Of a stretch of 64,000 bases of DNA, positions 1 through 8,402 are shown one piece after another. The notes beneath the pieces are model-generated. The model saw only the letters and a program-made list of their open reading frames with translations, did not search any database and was not told where the DNA came from. The stretch is from an uncultured Dehalococcoidia bacterium (lineage in GTDB: Bacteria; Chloroflexota; Dehalococcoidia; Tepidiformales; Tepidiformaceae). Position 1 is the first letter of the stretch. Every line of letters starts with the position of its first letter. The translations under genes were made by a program, and so were the position numbers. The stretch spans positions 329,366 through 393,365 of the forward strand of contig CALLPC010000006.1 in the NCBI GenBank assembly GCA_938015525.1, read 5' to 3'.

Positions 1-84
1 CTCCATGGGGAGCTCTTCGATGTCGAGGGGCCGGCGGGCGAGGAGGGTCTTCCGGCCTTCTTCAGCGTTTCGGATTATGCGCAT
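1..84 (-). CDS. hisD: Histidinol dehydrogenase, N-terminal fragment
   Basis: Only the first 28 codons lie in the window; the rest runs off the left edge. The translated start (MRIIRNAEEGRKTLL, then ARRPLDIEELP) matches the usual N-terminus of HisD, the NAD-dependent zinc enzyme that oxidises histidinol to histidine in the last two steps of the pathway. The ATG overlaps the end of the upstream phospholipase-like gene by 10 bases (stop at 77-75), so the two are translationally coupled. HisG and HisE lie further upstream on the same strand, which supports the assignment. The call rests on a short stretch of sequence. Confidence 0.8.
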   Translation of the reverse strand, partial: MRIIRNAEEGRKTLLARRPLDIEELPME

Positions 85-833
85 CCCAGGTACCTCTCGA
101 CGGCTGCGCGGGCGGTTTCCGTCGCGCGCTGCACGAAGGCTTCGACTTCGGCGTTGGTAACGTGGGCGATTGTCTCATCGAGGAGTTCGGGGAGCGAATC
201 GAGGAAGCCGTCCAGGGTTTCGCGGTCTTCGAGGCCGGCGAAACGGAGGTGGTTGGCGATCATCGCACGGGCACGGTCCCAATCGAGGTTGCGGGCGGCG
301 ACGTCCCGGGAGACCTGGCGCCACCGTTCGAGGGTGTCGGCGTCGATGAAGCCCGTGTCGATATCGGCGATGGTACAGGCAAGGGCATCGCAGATGGCGG
401 CCTTGAGCTGCGGGTCGGAGCCGTAGCGGCGGTCGAGGTCGAACTGCAGGAGGCGGTCCATGACGTTGGCGCGGATGGCGCCGCCGAGGTCGTCGTGGCG
501 GAGGAAGTGGGGGCGGTAGACGGCGGTGATGTACTGCTCATCGAGGACGAGGTGGGAGATATAGCCGGCGGCCCAGGCGCGGGTGGGCGCGTTCAGGCGC
601 TCGGGCGCGGCAAGGTGGCTGCAGGCGGAGAGGAAGGCCGCGACGGAGTCCTGGTGATTGTGTTGATTGAGGTCGAAGAAGTGCGTGCTGTACCGGTCCT
701 GGCGTGTGAGGACGCGGATGTCGGGGGACGTCGCCCCAAGCAGGTAGGCGCCCGAGTCGGCCGGCAGGTCGGAGCGGCCGAGGTCGAGTGCGACCTGTCG
801 CGCGACCACCATGTGGAGGGTGATGGGGGGCAT
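75..833 (-). CDS. Zinc-dependent phospholipase C-like protein
   Basis: This 252-residue protein begins MPPITLHMVVARQ and has histidine/aspartate patches typical of the zinc-dependent phospholipase C-like family (bacterial alpha-toxin/S1-P1 nuclease fold): an N-terminal His, SPDIR near residue 36, STHFFD near 50 and GYISHLVLDEQ near 90. These are likely metal ligands. No signal peptide is seen, so it is probably cytoplasmic, unlike secreted phospholipases, and its substrate cannot be told. The open frame continues upstream, but the ATG at 833 fits the family start. It lies 50 bases after hisG and overlaps hisD, so it is embedded in a histidine operon for no evident reason. Confidence 0.7.
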   Translation of the reverse strand: MPPITLHMVVARQVALDLGRSDLPADSGAYLLGATSPDIRVLTRQDRYSTHFFDLNQHNHQDSVAAFLSACSHLAAPERLNAPTRAWAAGYISHLVLDEQYITAVYRPHFLRHDDLGGAIRANVMDRLLQFDLDRRYGSDPQLKAAICDALACTIADIDTGFIDADTLERWRQVSRDVAARNLDWDRARAMIANHLRFAGLEDRETLDGFLDSLPELLDETIAHVTNAEVEAFVQRATETARAAVERYLGCA

Positions 834-883
834 GGCCCCATGGTAGCGAACGGGTGCGGTGGTTGGCCCGTGGCGGCTGGCGG

Positions 884-1726
884 CTAGATGCGGGCGCTCT
901 CGATGTTGGTCAGGAGGATGCCGCGGCAACCGATGCTGGAGAGTTCGTCCATGATGCGATGGGCGTCTTTGCGGCGGACCATGGCTTTGACGGAGTACCA
1001 GCCCTCGCGCTGGAGCTGTGTGATGGTGGGCGATTCGAGGCCGGGTGTGATTTCGCAGGCGACCTGCAGGATGGTGCCCGGGCAGTCGTATTCGACCATC
1101 ATGTAATCGAGCGCGACGAGGCGGCCTTCGATGCGGCTGCGAAGCACGCGGACCGGCAGCTGGTCGGCCCGCTCGGGGTGGGCGTAGAGGGCAGCGTTGG
1201 AAACGAAGAGCGGCTGGCCGACGATGCGGAGGCCTGCCTGGCGGAGGGTGTTCCCGGTATCGACGACATCGACGACGGCCTCGGCAATGCCCAGTGCGAC
1301 CGAAATTTCGACTGCGCCCTCGAGTTCGATGAGGCGGAGTGTTCGCCCCGCGAAGAACTGGCGGACGATGTTGGGGAAGGAGGTAGCGATCCGGAGCGAC
1401 GCCACCTCGTCGAGCGAGCGGACGGGCGAGGCTGCGGGGACGGCCGCGCAAAGCCTGGAATCGCCGAAATTCAGGTCGAGGAGGAGCGCGGGATGGTGGC
1501 CTCGCTCCGCGGCGAAGTCCTTGCCAGTGATTCCGGCGTCGAGGATGCCGTTGGCGACGTAAACCGGGATGTCGCCGGGGCGGAGGAAGTAGAACTCGAC
1601 ATCATTTTCGGGGTCAAGCGCTGAGAGCTGGCTGCCGCTCTTCCCAACGCGGTAGCCGCACGAGGCGAGGAGGTCGAGGGTGGGCTGGAAAAGGACGCCT
1701 TTGTTGGGGAGGGCAACCTTGATCAC
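884..1726 (-). CDS. hisG: ATP phosphoribosyltransferase, long form
   Basis: HisG catalyses the first step of histidine synthesis, joining ATP and PRPP. The 280-residue length is that of the long (HisG-L) form, with two catalytic periplasmic-binding-like domains followed by an ACT-like regulatory domain from about residue 205. The VDVVDTGNTLR segment near residue 160 is the typical PRPP-binding motif, and the C-terminal domain normally mediates histidine feedback inhibition. Long-form enzymes do not need HisZ, and none is seen. The start overlaps the hisE stop by four bases (1723-1726), so the two are coupled. Confidence 0.95.
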   Translation of the reverse strand: MIKVALPNKGVLFQPTLDLLASCGYRVGKSGSQLSALDPENDVEFYFLRPGDIPVYVANGILDAGITGKDFAAERGHHPALLLDLNFGDSRLCAAVPAASPVRSLDEVASLRIATSFPNIVRQFFAGRTLRLIELEGAVEISVALGIAEAVVDVVDTGNTLRQAGLRIVGQPLFVSNAALYAHPERADQLPVRVLRSRIEGRLVALDYMMVEYDCPGTILQVACEITPGLESPTITQLQREGWYSVKAMVRRKDAHRIMDELSSIGCRGILLTNIESARI

Positions 1727-2043
1727 AGGGACCGGTACACCTCATCGAGCGAGAGGTCTGCGGCGGCCATCATGCAGGCGACGTAGTACAGCACCTGCGA
1801 CAGCTCGCCAGCGAGGGCGTCACGGGATTCGTAGCGGGCAGCCATCCAGGCTTCGGCGGCTTCTTCGACGAGCTTTTTGCCGATGGCGTGGGGCCCGGCG
1901 GCGAGGAGGGCGGCGGTGCCAGAGCCGGGCGGCATCTCCCGCTTGCGCTGCGCGGCAAGCTCGACCATCTCTTCGAAGGTCACGGCTTCACGATAGCCGA
2001 AGCGGGCGAACGGGTCATGTTCCGGTCGGGCGGACGGTGACAT
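1723..2043 (-). CDS. hisE: Phosphoribosyl-ATP pyrophosphohydrolase
   Basis: HisE is an all-alpha MazG-fold enzyme that hydrolyses phosphoribosyl-ATP to phosphoribosyl-AMP, the second histidine step. The 106-residue protein carries the metal-binding helix KKLVEEAAEAWMAA (about residues 56-69) followed by an acidic helix (RDALAGELSQVLYY). The N-terminal 20 residues are longer and less conserved than usual. HisI is not fused to it and is not in the window. It overlaps birA by 29 bases and hisG by four, so it is the middle of a tightly coupled set. Confidence 0.92.
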   Translation of the reverse strand: MSPSARPEHDPFARFGYREAVTFEEMVELAAQRKREMPPGSGTAALLAAGPHAIGKKLVEEAAEAWMAARYESRDALAGELSQVLYYVACMMAAADLSLDEVYRSL

Positions 2044-2803
2044 CGGCGGCAGTTACCGTTTCGCGGCCGGCCCCGGGCCGTTCGACGATGAGACCGCCCG
2101 ATTCGTCCAGGTCGACCGCACGGGCGACGAAGGGGTCGCCGCCGACGGGGCTGACGATGACCTCTCGGCCGAGGACCATGCTCCATTCCCGGTAACGGCC
2201 CATGAGGGCGTCGAACGGCGCTTCGAGGGCGAGCTCGAGTTCGTTGCAGAGACGCGCGAGGAGCGCTTCACGGTCGATCGGACGGCCGGCGGCCGCAGCG
2301 AGGGAGGTGGCGATGCCCTGGAGTTCGGGCCGGACGACGGCCGGGTCGAGGTTGACGTTGATGCCGATGCCGGGGAACGCGACGGGACCTGCCTCTCCGA
2401 GCTCGGCGTCGATGAGCATGCCGCAAACCTTTCGGTCGGCGACCCAGATGTCGTTGGGCCATTTGATGGCAGCCAGCGGGACGGCGTCGCGGATGGCGGC
2501 TGCGACGGCAAGGGGCACGCGTACGGGAAGGGTTCGATGGGTTTCGAGGTCGCAGCGAAGGACGAAGGTGATGTAGATGTTGGCACCTGCGGGGCTGGCG
2601 AAAGCGCGACCCCGCCGGCCGCGGCCGGCGGTTTGCTCTTCGGCGAAGACGGCGGTGCCGTGGATGGCGCCTTCGACGGCTTCGCGGCGAGCGAGGTCCA
2701 TCGTCGACCCGACGACCGGGCGGTAGACGAGGGGGCGGCCGACGTCGCGGGTGCGGAGGAGCGACTGGAAGCGGGCGAGGTCGAGGGGGGGCGGGTGAGT
2801 CAT
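2015..2803 (-). CDS. birA: Biotin--[acetyl-CoA-carboxylase] ligase
   Basis: BirA activates biotin with ATP and attaches it to the carboxyl-carrier lysine of biotin enzymes. The 262-residue protein shows the signature blocks in order: GSTMDLAR (about 32-39), the biotinyl-AMP loop GRGRRGRAFASP (about 60-71), IKWPNDIWV with KVCGML, and GIGINVN (about 148-154). There is no N-terminal helix-turn-helix, so this is the monofunctional form, not a repressor. It is the first gene after the leader and terminator hairpin at 2827-2966 and overlaps hisE, an unusual partner for a biotin gene. Confidence 0.93.
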   Translation of the reverse strand: MTHPPPLDLARFQSLLRTRDVGRPLVYRPVVGSTMDLARREAVEGAIHGTAVFAEEQTAGRGRRGRAFASPAGANIYITFVLRCDLETHRTLPVRVPLAVAAAIRDAVPLAAIKWPNDIWVADRKVCGMLIDAELGEAGPVAFPGIGINVNLDPAVVRPELQGIATSLAAAAGRPIDREALLARLCNELELALEAPFDALMGRYREWSMVLGREVIVSPVGGDPFVARAVDLDESGGLIVERPGAGRETVTAADVTVRPTGT

Positions 2804-2826
2804 CGCGGCGCGCTCGGGGGGACGTG

Positions 2827-2853
2827 AAAAGGGCCCCGGCGCTGCCGGGGCCC
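2827..2853 (-). terminator. Perfect terminator hairpin in the birA-his leader
   Basis: A perfect 10-bp stem (2831-2840 with 2844-2853) and 3-base loop is followed, on the minus strand, by four T residues (2830-2827). It lies just 24 bases before the birA start and after a short leader peptide, so it is placed to stop transcription before the operon. Terminator shape and position are seen directly; the regulatory use is inferred. Confidence 0.8.
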
Positions 2854-2986
2854 TGGCGTAGCTAAGACCGAAGTCTCAGGAAGGTCGGTGAACCCCAGAC
2901 CGAGGTCTAGGAGGAGGTCACCTCCAGCGCAAAGGTACGGCCGTAGCTACGACTATGATGGTCCATGCGCATCACCTCCTTTCCTG
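2854..2986 (-). promoter_or_regulatory. Candidate transcription-attenuator leader RNA
   Basis: Between the predicted transcript start (about 2986) and the terminator lie the leader peptide and two near-identical small hairpins, AGACCTCGGTCT (2897-2908 region) and AGACTTCGGTCT (2867-2878 region). The second has a UUCG tetraloop. Their arms can swap partners because the first left arm (CTAGACC) also matches the second right arm (GGTCTTAG). A TAGCTACG segment inside the leader peptide (2944-2951) is also perfectly complementary to 2857-2864 beside the terminator. Mutually exclusive pairings of this kind are what an attenuator needs; function is inferred. Confidence 0.6.
2907..2966 (-). CDS. Putative leader peptide with two adjacent His codons
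   Basis: A 19-codon frame reads [19 protein letters not shown] and ends TAG. It is preceded by a full-strength Shine-Dalgarno, AAAGGAGGTGAT (2982-2971), four bases before the ATG, and by a good promoter. It is followed by alternative hairpins and a terminator in front of birA-hisE-hisG. Two tandem CAT codons at positions 3 and 4 fit histidine-sensing attenuation, although classical his leaders have longer His runs and place them later. It could instead sense another amino acid such as Arg or Ser. It is too short for routine gene calling. Confidence 0.6.
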   Translation of the reverse strand: MDHHSRSYGRTFALEVTSS

Positions 2987-2992
2987 CGGCGG

Positions 2993-3021
2993 AGGATGCA
3001 TTGCCGGGCGGGCGCTGTCAA
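2993..3021 (-). promoter_or_regulatory. Promoter for the birA-hisE-hisG leader
   Basis: On the minus strand a perfect TTGACA (3021-3016) is separated by 17 bases from CATCCT (2998-2993), a weak -10 with A2, T3 and T6. Transcription would begin near 2986, giving a 20-base untranslated leader that contains the strong Shine-Dalgarno of the leader peptide. Confidence 0.6.
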
Positions 3022-3050
3022 GCGGGAGTCGTTCGGAACGGCAAAGGTGC

Positions 3051-3078
3051 TTCCGCGCACGGCGCCGCCTGCTATTCT
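3051..3078 (+). promoter_or_regulatory. Promoter for the rpsB operon (extended -10)
   Basis: TATTCT (3073-3078) is preceded by TGC, making an extended -10, with TTCCGC 16 bases upstream as a poor -35. It faces rpsB and is divergent from the birA leader promoter. The same TGC-TATNCT arrangement is seen before ftsH. The leader to rpsB is about 70 bases. Confidence 0.45.
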
Positions 3079-3156
3079 GGGATGCGTTGTGTCGAACGGC
3101 GGCGCTGTGGCCGGCCACCCGGTCAAATCTATGGTGCCGCAGGATGGAGGATTCCC

Positions 3157-4020
3157 CTGGTTACCCCTGTCAGCATGAAGCAACTGCTCGAGGCGGGCGT
3201 GCATTTCGGGCACCAAACTCGCCGCTGGAATCCCAAGATGCGGCAATTCATCTTCACCGAGCGGAACGGCATCCACATCATCGACCTGCAGCAGACGGTG
3301 ACGCGGCTCGAGGCTGCGATGGCGTTCGTCCGGGACGTGGTTGCCTCGGGAGGGGAAGTGCTGATTATCGGCACGAAGAAACAGGCTCGTGAAACGGTGG
3401 AGATGGAGGCGAAGCGGGCCGGGTTGCCGTACGTGAACAACCGCTGGCTCGGGGGCACGCTGACGAACTTCCGCACGATCCAGCAGCGGACCCGACATCT
3501 CCGGGAGCTGGAGGCTGCGATGGAGCGGGGCGAGTTCGCCCGGCTGCCCAAGCGGGAGCAGCTGGAGATTCAAAACGAGATTGAGCGGATGAACCGCTAT
3601 TTCGGCGGCATCAAGAACATGGACCGGCTGCCAGGGGCCGTCTTCATCATCGATACGGTGAAGGAGGCGATCGCCGTCTCCGAATGCGTCCGGCTCGGCA
3701 TCCCGATCGTTTCGCTCGTGGATACGAACTGCGACCCGGACCCGATCGCCTACCCCATCCCGAGCAACGACGATGCGATCCGCGCCATCAAGCTCATTCT
3801 CGGGAAGATCGCCGATGCGGCGATCGAGGGCCGGGCGATGCGGGAATCCGGCGTTGCACCCGGGACGCAGGTCGAGGAGCTTGCGAAGGTTGCGGACGCC
3901 GGCGTGGCCACAGGAAGCTTCACCGCAACACCGGATGATGAGCCAGCGGGCGATGACCCGGGCACGCGGGTGACCGTGATCAGCATGCACGCGGCACAGG
4001 CCGCACCAACGCAGGAGTAA
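3157..4020 (+). CDS. rpsB: 30S ribosomal protein S2
   Basis: S2 of the small ribosomal subunit, with the invariant opening [16 protein letters not shown] and NPKM, and a mid-protein [11 protein letters not shown] block. The start is notable. The GGAGG at 3146-3150 sits 6 bases before an in-frame CTG (3157), whereas the first ATG (3175) is 24 bases away. A start at CTG yields MVTPVSMKQ, the same register as E. coli S2 (MATVSMRD). If the ATG were used, the protein would lose six conserved residues. It heads the classic rpsB-tsf-pyrH-frr-uppS-cdsA order. The last 50 residues form a variable acidic tail. Confidence 0.95.
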   Translation: MVTPVSMKQLLEAGVHFGHQTRRWNPKMRQFIFTERNGIHIIDLQQTVTRLEAAMAFVRDVVASGGEVLIIGTKKQARETVEMEAKRAGLPYVNNRWLGGTLTNFRTIQQRTRHLRELEAAMERGEFARLPKREQLEIQNEIERMNRYFGGIKNMDRLPGAVFIIDTVKEAIAVSECVRLGIPIVSLVDTNCDPDPIAYPIPSNDDAIRAIKLILGKIADAAIEGRAMRESGVAPGTQVEELAKVADAGVATGSFTATPDDEPAGDDPGTRVTVISMHAAQAAPTQE

Positions 4021-4027
4021 GAAGCAG

Positions 4028-4537
4028 GTGGCTGCAGTTACGACCGAGATGATCAAGGAGCTCCGGGAAGAGACCGGGGCGGGCGTCATGGATGCCAAGC
4101 GCGCGCTGGAAGAGGCTGGCGGCGACAAGGCGAAAGCGAAACAGATCCTCAGAGAGCGGGGCATCGCCGCGGCGGCGAAGCGGCAGGACCGGGAGACGAG
4201 CAACGGCGTGGTGGATTCGTATATCCACGCCGGGGGCCGCATCGGCGTGCTGGTCGAGGTGAACTGCGAGACGGATTTCGTGGCGAACACGGAGGAGTTC
4301 CGCCAGCTGGCGCGGAATATCGCCATGCAGGTCGCGGCAATGAACCCGCAGGTGGTTTCCGCCGAGGACCCCGAGCGGTCGAAGTTCGAGGGCCCGGATG
4401 AGGAGGTGGTGCTGCTGGCGCAGCCGTTCATCCGCGACGCGAGCAAGACGATCAAAGACCTCGTCCAGGATGCTATCGCGCGGACGGGAGAGAACATCCG
4501 AATCCGGCGGTTCGTCCGGTTCGAACTCGGTCGGTAG
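4028..4537 (+). CDS. tsf: Elongation factor Ts, short form
   Basis: EF-Ts exchanges GDP on EF-Tu. The N-terminal UBA-like domain (TTEMIKELREETGAGVMDAKRALEE without its first residues) and the hallmark CETDFVA (about 75-81) are present. At 169 residues it is a short form with a single reduced core domain, as in Thermus and some Chloroflexota, against about 280 in E. coli. It starts with GTG, seven bases after rpsB with the Shine-Dalgarno AAGCAGG in the gap. Confidence 0.95.
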   Translation: MAAVTTEMIKELREETGAGVMDAKRALEEAGGDKAKAKQILRERGIAAAAKRQDRETSNGVVDSYIHAGGRIGVLVEVNCETDFVANTEEFRQLARNIAMQVAAMNPQVVSAEDPERSKFEGPDEEVVLLAQPFIRDASKTIKDLVQDAIARTGENIRIRRFVRFELGR

Positions 4538-5296
<759 letters not shown>

Positions 5297-5312
5297 CCAG
5301 CGGAGGGGCGCG

Positions 5313-5876
5313 ATGGCGGACGCAGAGGAGATCCTGCTCGAGGCCGATGAGAAGATGGACCACTCGGTAGAGGCGCTCCGGAGGGAGCTGAACGGGGTAC
5401 GGACGGGGCGAGCGCACCCGAGCCTGATCGAATCGTTGATGGTTGACTACTACGGGGCGCTGACGCCGCTGAAGCAGCTGGGGACGATCAACGCGCCGGA
5501 GCCGCGGTTGCTGACGGTGACGGTGTGGGACCGGAGCGCGGTCTCGGCCATCCAGAAGGCGATCCAGTCGAGCGACCTGGGGCTGAACCCGGCGATTGAT
5601 GGGCAGGTGCTGCGGCTGCCGATCCCGCCGCTCACGGAGCAGCGACGGAAAGAGCTGGTGAAGCTGGTCCACCACAAGGCCGAAGATGCCCGAGTGGCAG
5701 TCCGGAACGTTCGGCGGCACGCCCATGATGAGCTGCGGAAGCTGGAAAAGGAGGGCGGGATGTCGCAGGATGAGCTGAAGCGAGCCGAGGACGAGCTGCA
5801 GAAGCTGACGGACCGGCACATCGCCACCATCGACGCCGAGAGTAAGAAGAAAGAGGCGGAGCTCCTTGAAGTCTGA
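5313..5876 (+). CDS. frr: Ribosome recycling factor
   Basis: RRF splits the post-termination ribosome together with EF-G. The 187-residue protein has the expected three-helix-bundle sequence, with LNGVRTGRAHPSLIE near residue 30, LGTINAPEPR and the conserved PPLTEQRRKELVK near residue 105. The ATG at 5313 follows the GGAGGGG Shine-Dalgarno by five bases; longer in-frame upstream sequence overlaps pyrH and is not conserved. Its 3' end overlaps uppS by 11 bases. Confidence 0.95.
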   Translation: MADAEEILLEADEKMDHSVEALRRELNGVRTGRAHPSLIESLMVDYYGALTPLKQLGTINAPEPRLLTVTVWDRSAVSAIQKAIQSSDLGLNPAIDGQVLRLPIPPLTEQRRKELVKLVHHKAEDARVAVRNVRRHAHDELRKLEKEGGMSQDELKRAEDELQKLTDRHIATIDAESKKKEAELLEV

Positions 5877-6672
5877 AGCGGCGAAGTCCGGGGCCGCGTC
5901 GCGGCCAGCCGAGTACCTCGGGGACCTGATTTCGCCGATCACCGGGGGCCGCATCCCGCGCCACGTTGCCATCATCATGGACGGGAACGGGCGATGGGCG
6001 ACGCAGCGCGGGCTACCGCGGGCGGCGGGTCACCGGGCCGGGACGGAGAACATCCGGCGGGTGATCGAGCGGTTCGCCGACCACGGGGTCCAGTACCTCA
6101 CCCTGTACGCGTTCAGCACGGAGAACTGGAACCGGCCGCAGCGCGAGGTGCGGGCACTCATCCGCCTTCTGCGGTACTTCATCCGGCGGGAGCTGAACAA
6201 CCTCCACCGGAACGGAATCCGGCTGCAGATGCTCGGTCACATCGAGACGCTCCCGGAATGGCTGCAGCAGCAGGTGCGGGACGCGATCGCGCTCACCCGG
6301 GAGAACGACCGGATGGTCCTGAACATCTGCTTCAGCTACGGCGGACGGGACGACATCGTGATGGCCATCCGCGGAATGCTGGAGAACGGAGTGAAGGCGG
6401 ACGAGGTGACCGAAGAGCTGGTCGGCCGTTATGTGATGACGGCCGGGATGCCGGACCCGGACCTCGTGATCCGCACGGCGGGCGAACAGCGGATATCGAA
6501 TTTTCTGCTTTGGCAGTCGGCCTACGCGGAGCTCTACTTTACGGACACCTACTGGCCGGACTTCGGGCGGGAGGACACCGACATCGCCCTGGCGGAGTAC
6601 GGGCGACGGAAGCGGAAGTTCGGGGGCTTGCTCGAGGAGGACCTCGAAGCTTTCCGCGAGCGCGGCTCCTGA
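5866..6672 (+). CDS. uppS: Isoprenyl (undecaprenyl) diphosphate synthase
   Basis: A cis-prenyltransferase making the undecaprenyl diphosphate carrier for peptidoglycan and other surface glycans. The catalytic Asp lies in IIMDGNGRWA (about 36-45), followed by GHRAGTENIRR, the YAFSTENW block, and the RTAGEQRISNFLLWQSAYAE region near residue 205. It begins with TTG inside frr, which implies coupling. A tail of about 25 hydrophilic residues precedes the catalytic core. Confidence 0.94.
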   Translation: MKSEAAKSGAASRPAEYLGDLISPITGGRIPRHVAIIMDGNGRWATQRGLPRAAGHRAGTENIRRVIERFADHGVQYLTLYAFSTENWNRPQREVRALIRLLRYFIRRELNNLHRNGIRLQMLGHIETLPEWLQQQVRDAIALTRENDRMVLNICFSYGGRDDIVMAIRGMLENGVKADEVTEELVGRYVMTAGMPDPDLVIRTAGEQRISNFLLWQSAYAELYFTDTYWPDFGREDTDIALAEYGRRKRKFGGLLEEDLEAFRERGS

Positions 6673-6695
6673 GCGGTCGACGGGAGCGCAGCAGG

Positions 6696-7502
6696 GTGTC
6701 GAACCTCCAGCTGCGCCTGCTGACCGCGGCGGTCGGTCTGCCGGTGGTCGTTGGGCTTGGATGGCTTGGGGGCTGGGCGTTCGCCCTCGGGCTGGCGGCC
6801 GTCGTGCTGCTGGCGTCGATCGAATTCGTTCACGGGTGGCTCCTGCCGAGCCGGCCGGTGATCGAAGGCATGCGGCACCTCTCGACCATCGCCATCGCAC
6901 CGGTCACGGTAGCGGGGGCGCATATTGACGAGCGGTTCATCTTCGTGGGATTGGGGTTCGCGGCGGTATTCGCCGCGCTGGGGTATGCACCGACGAACGC
7001 CTTCGGGCCGCGGAAGCCGTTCCGCATCTTTGCGTGGTGCACGGTGTACCTGGGCGTGCTGCCGTCGACGCTCGTGCTGGTGCGCGATGCGGAGGGCGGG
7101 CGGGAGTGGTTCTTCATCGGGTTGCTGGCGACGTTCGCGACGGACACCGGGGCGTACGCCGTGGGCCGAGCGATCGGACGGCACCGAATGGCTCCGAAGG
7201 TCAGCCCGAAAAAGACGTGGGAGGGCGCAGCGGGGGGGTACGCGGCCGGCTTTGGCGCCGTGCTCGGGCTCAACGTGCTGTTCGACACGGGCGTGCGGGC
7301 AGCCACGGCTCTCCCCCTCGCGGCCGCGCTGCCCGCAGCCGCGGTGCTGGGCGACCTTTTCGAGAGCTGGATGAAGCGGCGGATGGGAGTCAAGGACGCG
7401 AGCGGCCTTCTGCCCGGGCACGGCGGGTTCATGGACCGGCTCGATTCGGTGCTGTTCGTGTTCCCGCTGGTCTACCTGTTCCTGCGGGTGTGGGTCCTCT
7501 GA
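6696..7502 (+). CDS. cdsA: Phosphatidate cytidylyltransferase
   Basis: CdsA makes CDP-diacylglycerol from phosphatidate and CTP, the branch point of phospholipid synthesis. The 268-residue protein is nearly all membrane helices. It carries the C-terminal signature SWMKRRMGVKD with GLLPGHGGFMDRLDS (about 225-255), and TDTGAYAVGR with SPKKTWEG in the middle. It is started here at GTG 6696, 23 bases after uppS, with AGCAGG as a moderate Shine-Dalgarno. It closes the translation/lipid-carrier operon. Confidence 0.93.
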   Translation: MSNLQLRLLTAAVGLPVVVGLGWLGGWAFALGLAAVVLLASIEFVHGWLLPSRPVIEGMRHLSTIAIAPVTVAGAHIDERFIFVGLGFAAVFAALGYAPTNAFGPRKPFRIFAWCTVYLGVLPSTLVLVRDAEGGREWFFIGLLATFATDTGAYAVGRAIGRHRMAPKVSPKKTWEGAAGGYAAGFGAVLGLNVLFDTGVRAATALPLAAALPAAAVLGDLFESWMKRRMGVKDASGLLPGHGGFMDRLDSVLFVFPLVYLFLRVWVL

Positions 7503-7544
7503 TAGCCTGAATGGCAGGGGCAGATAGCCCCGGGGAGCAGGGCA

Positions 7545-8402
7545 ATGCGCAGTGATGCCTTCGAGCACCGGGAAGCGACGGTCAACGGAATCCGGATGCA
7601 CTACGTCGAAGCCGGCGAAGGGGAACCGGTGGTACTGCTGCACGGGTTCCCGGAGTCGTGGTACTCGTGGCGGCACCAGCTGCGGGCGCTGGCCGCGGCC
7701 GGCTACCGGGCGGTCGCGCCGGACCAGCGGGGTTACAACCTGACCGAGGCCAAGGGGCCGTACGATACCGAGACGCTCCAGGCGGACATCCTCTGCCTGA
7801 TGGACCACCTGGGCATCGAGCGGGCCCACGTGGTGGGGCACGACTGGGGCGGGGCAATTGCGTGGCTGCTGGGGATGCAGCACGGCGACCGCCTTAGGAG
7901 TCTGACCGTCTGCAACCTGCCGCACCCGGCGATTTTCCGGCGCGGTGTACGTCGGCCGAGGCAGGCGCTGCGCTCGTGGTACGTCCTGTTCTTCCAGGTG
8001 CCCTGGCTCCCGGAACGGCTGCTGGCGGCGCAGGGATACCACCGGCTCGCGCGGATGATGATCCGGGAGTGCCGGCCCGGTACCTTCACGAAAGACGACA
8101 TCCGGGAGTTCTTGGCGAGTTGGCGGCGGCAGGGGCTGGGCGGGGGCATCAACTGGTACCGGGCCGTGCTTCGGCACCCGCCGCGTATCCCCGACCCCGT
8201 GCCGCTGGTGACGGTACCGACGCTCCTCATCTGGGGCGACGGGGACCGGTATCTCGGGCGGGAGCTGACCGAGGGAACGGAGGAGTACGTGGCAAGGCTG
8301 CGAGTGGAGCACCTCCCAGGCGTGAGCCACTGGGTCCAGCAGGAAGCACCGGACGACGTGAATCGGCTGTTACTCGAGCACCTGGCGGCGGCGGGCCGGT
8401 GA
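7545..8402 (+). CDS. Alpha/beta hydrolase, epoxide hydrolase-like
   Basis: An alpha/beta-hydrolase of 285 residues. The oxyanion motif HGFPESWYSWRHQ (33-45), the nucleophile elbow GHDWGG with Asp100, an acid near LLIWGDGDRY and the final His in GVSHWVQQEAPD follow the soluble epoxide hydrolase/haloalkane dehalogenase plan. The aspartate nucleophile excludes ordinary serine esterases; epoxide hydrolase is the better guess. Natural substrate unknown. It lies 42 bases after cdsA and overlaps the next gene by GTGA. Confidence 0.85.
   Translation: MRSDAFEHREATVNGIRMHYVEAGEGEPVVLLHGFPESWYSWRHQLRALAAAGYRAVAPDQRGYNLTEAKGPYDTETLQADILCLMDHLGIERAHVVGHDWGGAIAWLLGMQHGDRLRSLTVCNLPHPAIFRRGVRRPRQALRSWYVLFFQVPWLPERLLAAQGYHRLARMMIRECRPGTFTKDDIREFLASWRRQGLGGGINWYRAVLRHPPRIPDPVPLVTVPTLLIWGDGDRYLGRELTEGTEEYVARLRVEHLPGVSHWVQQEAPDDVNRLLLEHLAAAGR

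Noticed and set aside
834..1451. N-terminal extension of the phospholipase-like frame
   Set aside because: The open frame runs back through hisG, but its Arg/Pro-rich text is unlike any family, and the ATG at 833 fits the phospholipase-like start.
2965..3156. Upstream extension of the rpsB frame
   Set aside because: It crosses the promoter region and has no similarity to S2; the Shine-Dalgarno at 3146-3150 marks the real start.
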